Source of the DNA: CAYOOP01 sp964405685
GTDB taxonomy: Bacteria; Pseudomonadota; Alphaproteobacteria; Rickettsiales; SXRF01
Assembly (NCBI GenBank): GCA_964405685.1
Contig: CAYOOP010000015.1
Span: forward strand, 1 to 14,587
DNA length: 14,587 bases
Direction of reading: 5' to 3'
Positions 8,243 through 13,445 of this stretch are shown here, one piece after another (positions within the stretch are counted from its first letter, which is position 1; each line of letters begins with the position of its first letter). Below the pieces are notes generated by a model. That model worked only from the letters and a program-made list of their open reading frames with translations, ran no database searches and had not been told where the DNA came from. Both the position numbers and the translations under genes were made by a program.

Positions 8243-8372
8243 TGTCATTCCCGCGAAGGCGGGAATCCAGCGCGCCACGTCTGTGGCGCAGAATGATTTT
8301 TACACGCCGCTTGCCGCGGCTACTGGATCCCGTGTCCGTTCCTCGCGCAAGCGCGCTCGGGCACGGGATGAC
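8243..8372. repeat. Composite palindromic element, family A (130 bp), between pstA and pstB
   Basis: The outer ends are inverted: TGTCATTCCCGC on the left and GGGATGACA on the right. The left arm is itself a hairpin (TTCCCGC-gaag-GCGGGAA). The right arm is a longer hairpin with GGATCCCGTG/CACGGGAT ends (8325-8370). Between them lie GCGCCAC/GTGGCGC and a small CCGC/GCGG hairpin. It holds no gene. Relatives occur at 12521, 12857, 13327, 14265 and 14549. It separates two genes that are usually adjacent and could affect readthrough or mRNA stability between pstA and pstB. Confidence 0.9.
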
Positions 8373-8389
8373 AAAAAGGTGAGGTGGTA

Positions 8390-9151
8390 ATGGTACAAGC
8401 ACGAATGTCGACCCGCGGTATCCGCGTGTTTTACGGTGAAAAACAAGCGCTGCACGATGTAAGCATTGATTTGCCCGAACGTGAGGTGACGGCGATGATC
8501 GGCCCGTCCGGCTGCGGGAAATCCACGTTTTTGCGCTGCTTGAACCGGATGAACGATACGATTCCTACCTGTCGCGTGGAGGGGGACATTTTCCTCGATG
8601 GCGCCAATATCAACGCGCCGGAACAAGACGTGGTGGAGCTGCGCGTGAAGGTCGGCATGGTGTTTCAAAAGCCGAACCCGTTTCCGAAATCGATTTATGA
8701 AAACGTCGCCTATGGCCCGCGCCTGCACACCGGCGGCATGGCGAAATCGGAGCTCGATGGCATTGTGGAAGCGAGTTTGAAGCGCGCGGGGCTCTTTGAA
8801 GAAGTAAAAGATCGCCTGAGCGAGCCTGGCACCGGCATCTCCGGCGGGCAACAGCAGCGCTTGTGCATTGCGCGCGCGATTGCCGTCAACCCCGAAGTGA
8901 TTTTGATGGATGAACCGTGCTCGGCACTCGACCCGATTGCGACCGCAAAAATCGAAGAGCTGATTTCCGAACTCAAAGAAAATTTCACGATCGCCATCGT
9001 CACCCACTCGATGCAACAGGCCGCCCGCGTCTCGGACAACACCTGCTTTTTCCACCTCGGCAAAGTCATCGAACAAGGCACCACCTCGCAGATTTTTTCG
9101 TCTCCGAAGGAGAAGCAGACGCAGGATTATATTCAGGGAAGATTTGGGTGA
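8390..9151 (+). CDS. pstB: Phosphate ABC transporter ATP-binding protein PstB
   Basis: A 253-residue ATPase that drives phosphate import with PstA and PstC at the inner membrane. It carries Walker A GPSGCGKST (38-46), the Q-loop MVFQKPNPFP, the signature SGGQQQRLCIARAIA, Walker B VILMDEP with CSALDP following, and the switch histidine in THSMQQAA. Length and sequence agree with PstB throughout, ending in the usual DYIQGRFG-like tail. The ATG at 8390 is preferred because GAGGT precedes it by four bases; a GTG two codons earlier and an ATG five codons later (MSTRG) are alternatives. The expected next gene, phoU, is absent. The following gene is convergent and only four bases away. Confidence 0.97.
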   Translation: MVQARMSTRGIRVFYGEKQALHDVSIDLPEREVTAMIGPSGCGKSTFLRCLNRMNDTIPTCRVEGDIFLDGANINAPEQDVVELRVKVGMVFQKPNPFPKSIYENVAYGPRLHTGGMAKSELDGIVEASLKRAGLFEEVKDRLSEPGTGISGGQQQRLCIARAIAVNPEVILMDEPCSALDPIATAKIEELISELKENFTIAIVTHSMQQAARVSDNTCFFHLGKVIEQGTTSQIFSSPKEKQTQDYIQGRFG

Positions 9152-9155
9152 TAGG

Positions 9156-9908
9156 TTAGCGGTGAGCTTTAACTTCTTCATCCGTTGGCAATTTGAATCC
9201 GTAGCGTTGTTCTAAACGCTCTCTATAGAGTTTTCCATATTCTTCGTCGGCGAGATCTCCTCGTTCTGAATCCAAATAAACGGACATTTGTTTAACGTCA
9301 CAACCGAAGTCGCTGATTAGTTTTGGTATAAATTCACCGAATGCTAACTCTAGTGGATCTTTGAAATATCCAATATAATCAGGACCACGTACGTAGTTTA
9401 CATCGTAACATTCCGAATGTTGCTTATAGGTAATCGCATGATGTGCCTCTTCCGCGCCCGCAATGATAATGGCCATGCCAGTATTTACCCCCATGGTGGG
9501 TTTATGCGGCACCTTGATATCTAATTCATCAGACAGTTTGAGTTTATCAATAAAATTGGCAAGCCACCCATATGTCATAACGTATTCATCCTTTGAGATA
9601 AAGCATATGGTATTGGTCGACGCTCCATGTGCATTAATGATTTTGTCGACGATCCACATCTTTCTGTTTACGTCTTCCTTGGTTTTGTGCTGAACGTAGT
9701 GCATACCAATCGCAACCAAATCCAACACTGTTTTTAATTCTTCAAGGGTAGCAGATGGACTGTATTTTCTGACGTTTGATAGTAGGGCTTCCTGCTTTAC
9801 TGAATCCACAATGTTATCTTCAAACGGTGCTTTAAATTCTTCCCGTGTGAAAGCCGGCAATTGCTCAATACCAAGTAGTTTTGCTAACTTTTCGGGATCG
9901 GAATACAT
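9156..9908 (-). CDS. Hypothetical protein, 250 aa, downstream of lipA
   Basis: I do not recognise this protein. It is soluble, with no signal peptide or membrane segment; a hydrophobic strand MAIIIAGAEEAHHA lies at 145-158. The cluster EEAHH (153-157), followed by H164 and by acidic residues in DPLELAFGEF (184-193), could form a metal site, as could H70 and H74 upstream. This is only a pattern and no known metalloprotein family was matched. The gene starts seven bases after the lipA stop, on the same strand, so the two are probably co-transcribed. lipB, which often lies near lipA, is not there. No good ribosome binding site precedes the ATG, which fits coupling to lipA. Base composition is more A/T-rich than lipA, a possible sign of separate origin. 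Confidence 0.75.
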   Translation of the reverse strand: MYSDPEKLAKLLGIEQLPAFTREEFKAPFEDNIVDSVKQEALLSNVRKYSPSATLEELKTVLDLVAIGMHYVQHKTKEDVNRKMWIVDKIINAHGASTNTICFISKDEYVMTYGWLANFIDKLKLSDELDIKVPHKPTMGVNTGMAIIIAGAEEAHHAITYKQHSECYDVNYVRGPDYIGYFKDPLELAFGEFIPKLISDFGCDVKQMSVYLDSERGDLADEEYGKLYRERLEQRYGFKLPTDEEVKAHR

Positions 9909-9914
9909 CGTGTT

Positions 9915-10814
9915 TTAACCAGCCAATTGTTGCTCTCGCGCCGCTTTGAGCTGCGCAAAATCATCACCAGCATGGTAGGAGCTGCGCGTGAGCGGGGAGC
10001 TGGAGACCATGAGGAAGCCTTTCGCGCGGGCCTGGCGTTCGTAATACGCGAATTCGTCGGGGGTGACGAAGCGGTCAACGGCTGCATGTTTTGGGGTGGG
10101 TTGCAGATATTGGCCGATCGTCATGAAATCAACATCCGCACTGCGTAGGTCGTCCATCACTTGCAGCACTTCGTCTTTGGATTCGCCGAGGCCGACCATG
10201 ATGCCGGATTTGGTGAAGATGGATGCGTCGAGTTGTTTGACGGTTTTGAGCAAATGCAGCGAATTGAAATAGCGCGCGCCGGGGCGGATGGTTTTGTAGA
10301 GCCTCGGCACGGTTTCAATGTTGTGATTGTAGACGTCGGGTTTGGCGGCCACGACAATCGGGATGCCGTGTTCTTTGCGTAGGAAATCGGGGGTTAGAAT
10401 TTCAATCGTGGTGCCGGGGGCGCGTTTGCGGAGCGCGGCGATGCAGGCGGCGAAATGGGCGGCACCGCCGTCTTCCAGATCGTCCCGATCGACCGAAGTG
10501 ATGACGACGTGTTTCAGTCCGAGTTTAGCGATGGCTTCGGCGAGGTTGTCCGGTTCATGCGGGTTGAGTGCGCCGGGCACGCCGGTTTTGACGTTGCAAA
10601 ACGCGCAGGCCCTGGTGCACGTATCCCCCATGATCATCACGGTTGCGTGTTTCTGGCTCCAGCATTCGCCGATATTCGGGCACGCGGCTTCCTCGCAGAC
10701 GGTGTTGAGTTTGAGTGCATGAATCACATCGCGCGTAGCTTGGTATTCCTTGGACACCGGCGCTTTGACGCGGATCCACTCGGGTTTTTTGAGTTTGGTG
10801 TCGGTTTCTGACAT
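9915..10814 (-). CDS. lipA: Lipoyl synthase LipA
   Basis: A 299-residue radical SAM enzyme that inserts two sulfur atoms into protein-bound octanoyl groups to make the lipoyl cofactor of the 2-oxoacid dehydrogenase complexes. Both iron-sulfur clusters can be placed. The auxiliary cluster cysteines are C40, C45 and C51 in CEEAACPNIGEC, with the conserved RSSYHA (277-282) supplying its serine ligand. The radical SAM cluster is C66-x3-C70-x2-C73 in CTRACAFC. Other family marks are NHNIETVPRLY and QYLQPTPKH. Length is normal. No ribosome binding site is evident. A possible promoter at 10824-10852 would start the mRNA within a few bases of the ATG, so it may be leaderless. Confidence 0.98.
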   Translation of the reverse strand: MSETDTKLKKPEWIRVKAPVSKEYQATRDVIHALKLNTVCEEAACPNIGECWSQKHATVMIMGDTCTRACAFCNVKTGVPGALNPHEPDNLAEAIAKLGLKHVVITSVDRDDLEDGGAAHFAACIAALRKRAPGTTIEILTPDFLRKEHGIPIVVAAKPDVYNHNIETVPRLYKTIRPGARYFNSLHLLKTVKQLDASIFTKSGIMVGLGESKDEVLQVMDDLRSADVDFMTIGQYLQPTPKHAAVDRFVTPDEFAYYERQARAKGFLMVSSSPLTRSSYHAGDDFAQLKAAREQQLAG

Positions 10815-10823
10815 GGGAGGGCG

Positions 10824-10852
10824 AATTTAGGCCTAAAACCCAAGGTTTGCAA
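10824..10852 (-). promoter_or_regulatory. Possible lipA promoter overlapping a 12-bp palindrome
   Basis: On the minus strand TTGCAA (10852-10847), a 17-nt spacer and TAAATT (10829-10824) form a moderate sigma70-like promoter, each box matching consensus at four of six positions. A perfect palindrome TTTAGGCCTAAA (10826-10837) overlaps the -10 and could be an operator. The predicted start point, about 10817, is three bases ahead of the lipA ATG. Confidence 0.35.
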
Positions 10853-10938
10853 GGGTTTTTGCCGTTGTCATAAAAACTTCACTTTTATTCTGTTATCACC
10901 TACCTATCCTGCCAGGCACACCTAAACATGGGGGAAAT

Positions 10939-11118
10939 ATGGCACTTGAAGAAACTATCGGTGAAGATGACGGCCTGGACGGCAGACATATTCATTTAAA
11001 AAACATAGGTAACTGGGAACATGAGGCACACCGTGCACCTAAGGATATGCTTCAATCGGCAGAAGCGGTGAAATTTAATAGTATGCCCGCACAATCGCAA
11101 GAAACCACTCGCACATAA
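10939..11118 (+). CDS. Small hypothetical protein, 59 aa
   Basis: A short open frame beginning MALEETIGEDDGLDGRHIHL and ending in QETTRT. It is preceded by GGGGGA four bases upstream, a good ribosome binding site, and this is the main support. The protein is hydrophilic and acidic at the N-terminus, with no membrane segment or recognised motif. It reads in the same direction as the next gene, 65 bases downstream, and diverges from lipA. Either it is a lineage-specific small protein or a chance frame with a fortuitous ribosome binding site. Confidence 0.5.
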   Translation: MALEETIGEDDGLDGRHIHLKNIGNWEHEAHRAPKDMLQSAEAVKFNSMPAQSQETTRT

Positions 11119-11183
11119 TCATTGAACCTTTTGGCTAAAATCGCTACAAGGGGCGGTCTGTTTCCTCTAATGATTGTTGTCTC

Positions 11184-11597
11184 ATGTCCAGAATACCGCA
11201 ATTCCGATTTCTAGACCTTGCAAAGAAAATTGTGCAAGGACACGCTGCCTTTCCATGGAAACATGAAGTGGCGCAATTTAAATACCAAAAAGATGTAACA
11301 GAGCTTCAACTCTCTGCAACATCGGCGGAAGAGTGTGCGCTATGCAATGAAGTGCTCCGCATTCTTGGCAGTGAATATGAAGCACCTGAACCTCGCCTTC
11401 GAAAAGAGACGCTTCATGAGCTACGTGACCAGCCCACAATGCAAAAAGATTTTGTGACGGATCTTCCATCAGCTGATGGAAACGTGACATTGTCTATTCC
11501 GGCTGACCCGAAAAAACCTTTATCGATTATTGTCGATACATCTTATCTTGCACAAATCCGTGAAGATCTCTCTAGGGGCATAAAGCGCGTCGGATAG
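11184..11597 (+). CDS. Hypothetical protein, 137 aa
   Basis: I do not recognise this protein. It is soluble, with two close cysteines (ECALC, about residues 50-54), a charged middle and a C-terminal strand-rich part (NVTLSIPADPKKPLSIIVDTSYL). No signal peptide is seen. TTGAAC (11123-11128) and TACAAG (11145-11150), 16 nt apart, may be its promoter. The ribosome binding site is poor. It ends three bases before the glyQ start, so it is probably co-transcribed with glyQ, although nothing in it suggests a translation role. Confidence 0.65.
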   Translation: MSRIPQFRFLDLAKKIVQGHAAFPWKHEVAQFKYQKDVTELQLSATSAEECALCNEVLRILGSEYEAPEPRLRKETLHELRDQPTMQKDFVTDLPSADGNVTLSIPADPKKPLSIIVDTSYLAQIREDLSRGIKRVG

Positions 11598-11600
11598 TGT

Positions 11601-12551
11601 ATGGCCATGTCCTTCCAACAAATCATCCTTACCCTCCAGAATTTCTGGGCGGAGCGCGGTTGTGTGATTTTGCAGCCGTATGATGTGGAGATGGGCGCGG
11701 GGACGTTTCACCCGGCGACCGCCCTGCGCGCACTCGGGCCAAAAGTTTGGAATGCGGCCTATGTGCAGCCATCGCGCCGTCCGAAGGATGGGCGGTACGG
11801 CGAAAACCCCAACCGCTTGCAGCATTATTATCAATATCAGGTAATTTTGAAACCCTCACCAGACAATATTCAGGAACTCTATTTGGAGAGCTTGAAACAA
11901 CTAGGCATTGATCCGCTCGCGCATGATATTCGCTTTGTGGAGGACGATTGGGAATCACCTACGCTTGGCGCATGGGGCTTAGGCTGGGAAGTATGGCTGG
12001 ATGGCATGGAAGTGACACAATTTACGTATTTTCAGCAAGTCGGAGGCATTGAGTGCCGGCCGATTTCGGGGGAGATTACGTATGGCTTGGAGCGCCTTGC
12101 CATGTATATTCAGGGGGTGGAGAATGTGTTCCAGCTACGCTGGAATGATGGGAAGATAGGAAGATGTGAAGATGTGAAGAAAGTCAACGACGCGCATCCT
12201 CATATCCTCACATCTTCCCATCCTCAATTCACCTACGGCGACGTGTTTTTGGAGAATGAAAAGCAATTCTCCGCGTATAATTTAGAGTTCGCAAATACCG
12301 AGATGCTGCTCGCGCATTTCAAAGATGCCGAAAAAGAATGCGAGGCGATGCTTGCGAGAAACCTGCCCCTGCCCGCGTTTGATCAGTGCATTAAGGCATC
12401 GCATAATTTCAACCTGCTCGATGCGCGCGGGGTGATTTCGGTGACGGAGCGGGCCTCGTATATTGCAAAAGTACGTGCGCTGGCGAAGGGTTGTTGTGAG
12501 AAATGGGTAGAATCCGAATCCGTCATCCCGGCGAAAGCCGGGATCCAGTGA
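11601..12551 (+). CDS. glyQ: Glycyl-tRNA synthetase alpha subunit GlyQ, with an in-frame palindromic insertion
   Basis: A 316-residue catalytic subunit of the alpha2beta2-type glycyl-tRNA synthetase, which charges tRNA-Gly with glycine in the cytoplasm. It aligns with E. coli GlyQ over nearly its whole length: QNFWAERGCVILQPYDVEMGAGT, EVTQFTYFQQVGG, GEITYGLERLAMYIQGV and TYGDVF. Between DG (183-184) and TYGDVF (211-216) it carries about 26 residues where E. coli has about five, encoded by a hairpin at 12147-12222. The last nine residues, VIPAKAGIQ, come from another palindromic element whose end also provides the stop region. Otherwise the reading frame is intact and the family residues are kept, so it is probably functional. 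A second ATG two codons in is an alternative start; ribosome binding is weak. Confidence 0.96.
   Translation: MAMSFQQIILTLQNFWAERGCVILQPYDVEMGAGTFHPATALRALGPKVWNAAYVQPSRRPKDGRYGENPNRLQHYYQYQVILKPSPDNIQELYLESLKQLGIDPLAHDIRFVEDDWESPTLGAWGLGWEVWLDGMEVTQFTYFQQVGGIECRPISGEITYGLERLAMYIQGVENVFQLRWNDGKIGRCEDVKKVNDAHPHILTSSHPQFTYGDVFLENEKQFSAYNLEFANTEMLLAHFKDAEKECEAMLARNLPLPAFDQCIKASHNFNLLDARGVISVTERASYIAKVRALAKGCCEKWVESESVIPAKAGIQ
12147..12222. repeat. In-frame hairpin of 8-nt tandem units inside glyQ (family B)
   Basis: This 76-bp inverted repeat has GATGGGAA at its left end and TTCCCATC at its right. The left arm is made of four 8-nt units (GATGGGAA, GATAGGAA, then GATGTGAA twice) followed by GAAAG. 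The right arm, read in reverse complement, gives GATGGGAA, GATGTGAG, GATATGAG and then a degenerate unit. It explains the extra peptide in GlyQ and keeps the frame. The unit type and the GAAAG next to the loop resemble the arms of the 23S insert at 590-663, where units are 7 nt. Confidence 0.85.
12521..12548. repeat. Single palindromic unit, family A, at the 3' end of glyQ
   Basis: CGTCATCCCGGC-gaaa-GCCGGGATCCAG is a near-perfect hairpin that overlaps the last nine glyQ codons and ends just before the stop. It is almost identical, in inverted orientation, to the unit at 14549-14574 in glyS. Together with the element at 12857 it brackets the GIY-YIG gene. Confidence 0.9.
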
Positions 12552-12557
12552 GAGCTC

Positions 12558-12854
12558 ATGAAAAGACCTTGCGTTTATATTTTGGCCAGCAAACGAAATG
12601 GTGCACTATACATTGGTGTTACTAGTGATGTGATAAAACGTATATGGGAACACAAAAATGACCTGGTTCCTGGATTTACAAAACAATACGGCGTCCATAT
12701 GCTGGTGTATGTTGAGATGCATGATACGATGGAAGCCGCGATTAAACGGGAGAAGCAGTTGAAAGAATGGCGTCGTGAGTGGAAATTAGAACTAGTTGAG
12801 AAAGACAATCCTGAGTGGAAAGATTTGTATGAAGAAATTGCAGCATTTGCCTGA
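12558..12854 (+). CDS. GIY-YIG nuclease-like protein
   Basis: A 98-residue single-domain protein of the GIY-YIG superfamily, small YhbQ/UPF0213-like type. Motifs: VYIL (6-9, the GIY strand), LYIGVT (17-22, the YIG strand), the arginine of VIKRIWEHK (R28) with H32, and the metal-binding glutamate in KREKQLKEW (E65). All the residues expected for catalysis seem present. Proteins of this group are very common in bacteria and most have no known role. It starts six bases after glyQ, with a GAGAG ahead of the ATG. Palindromic elements of one family lie on both sides (12521-12548 and 12857-12964). Together with panD it separates glyQ from glyS, which are usually neighbours. A link with mobility or upkeep of the repeats is a hypothesis. 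Confidence 0.93.
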   Translation: MKRPCVYILASKRNGALYIGVTSDVIKRIWEHKNDLVPGFTKQYGVHMLVYVEMHDTMEAAIKREKQLKEWRREWKLELVEKDNPEWKDLYEEIAAFA

Positions 12855-12856
12855 GG

Positions 12857-12964
12857 CGTCATCCCGACGAAAGTCGGGATCCAGCGTCCGCCGTCTGGCG
12901 GATAATAAGATCCTATTACGCCGCAGACGCGGCTTACTGGATCCCGACTTTCGTCGGGATGACG
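12857..12964. repeat. 108-bp composite palindromic element, family A, between the GIY-YIG gene and panD
   Basis: Its termini are perfect inverted repeats of about 28 bp, beginning CGTCATCCCGAC, and each terminus is itself a hairpin (ATCCCGAC-gaaa-GTCGGGAT). Two smaller hairpins lie inside (CCGCC/GGCGG and GCCGC/GCGGC types). It resembles a miniature inverted-repeat element or a paired REP element. GAGGC flanks it on both sides, a possible 5-bp target duplication. The right flank GGAGGCA provides the ribosome binding site of panD. Confidence 0.9.
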
Positions 12965-12977
12965 GAGGCATAACCGC

Positions 12978-13325
12978 ATGATGTTTTCTATGATGTATGC
13001 CAAAATTCACCGCGCAATGGTGACGCACAGCGAGCTTAACTACAACGGCTCGATGGGGATTGACCGTGATTTGATTGATGCGGCGGGCTTGCTAGTGGGC
13101 CAGCGGATTGACGTGCTGAATGTGAACACCGGTGCGCGTTTTTCAACCTATATCATCGAAGAACCGCGGGGAAGTAAACACTTTGGCGTCTATGGCGCGG
13201 CAGCGCATCTGGCGAAAAAAGGCGACATCGTCATCATCATCGCCTATGCGCAAATGACGAAGGAAGAAGCGACTTCGCATAAACCGAAAGTGCTGGTGAT
13301 GGATGAGGGGAATAATGTGGTGTGA
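12978..13325 (+). CDS. panD: Aspartate 1-decarboxylase PanD
   Basis: A 115-residue proenzyme that makes beta-alanine from aspartate for pantothenate and coenzyme A synthesis. It self-cleaves between G24 and S25 (NYNGS, 21-25) to create the pyruvoyl cofactor. K9, R54, T57 and Y58 fall at the same numbers as in E. coli PanD, which supports the start at 12978. GAAAHL and KKGDIVIIIAYAQM are also conserved. The C-terminus is about ten residues shorter than in E. coli, and the stop lies directly at the next palindromic element. GGAGG about ten bases upstream is part of the flank of the preceding element. Its place between glyQ and glyS is unusual. Confidence 0.96.
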   Translation: MMFSMMYAKIHRAMVTHSELNYNGSMGIDRDLIDAAGLLVGQRIDVLNVNTGARFSTYIIEEPRGSKHFGVYGAAAHLAKKGDIVIIIAYAQMTKEEATSHKPKVLVMDEGNNVV

Positions 13326-13326
13326 T

Positions 13327-13434
13327 CGTCATCCCGACGAAAGTCGAGATCTAGCAAAGGCGCGTCTGCGCCGAAACAGATCTTTCTGCGCAGAAGACTC
13401 TGCGCACTGGATCCCGACTTTCGTCGGAATGACG
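13327..13434. repeat. 108-bp composite palindromic element, family A, between panD and glyS
   Basis: It has the same length and architecture as the element at 12857, with inverted termini beginning CGTCATCCCGAC, here with several mismatches between the two ends, and different inner hairpins (GGCGCG...CGCGCC-like and TCTGCGCAGA). The right flank is GAGGCA, as in the other copy. GGAGG lies at the junction and is the ribosome binding site of glyS. The conserved ends against diverged middles suggest related but not recent copies. Confidence 0.9.
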
Positions 13435-13445
13435 GAGGCACGATA

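Noticed and set aside
8300..9181. Minus-strand open frame of 293 codons opposite pstB
   Set aside because: It is antisense to a certain pstB and shows only shadow composition.
12558..12854. Homing endonuclease within an intron
   Set aside because: The GIY-YIG gene lies between complete genes, has no DNA-binding C-terminal domain and no intron structure surrounds it.
12575..13003. Minus-strand open frames with HPDESRDP- or RRKSGSS-like peptides near panD
   Set aside because: These are translations of the palindromic elements and the antisense of the GIY-YIG gene. Similar frames at 13244-13744 and 8190-8402 are explained in the same way.
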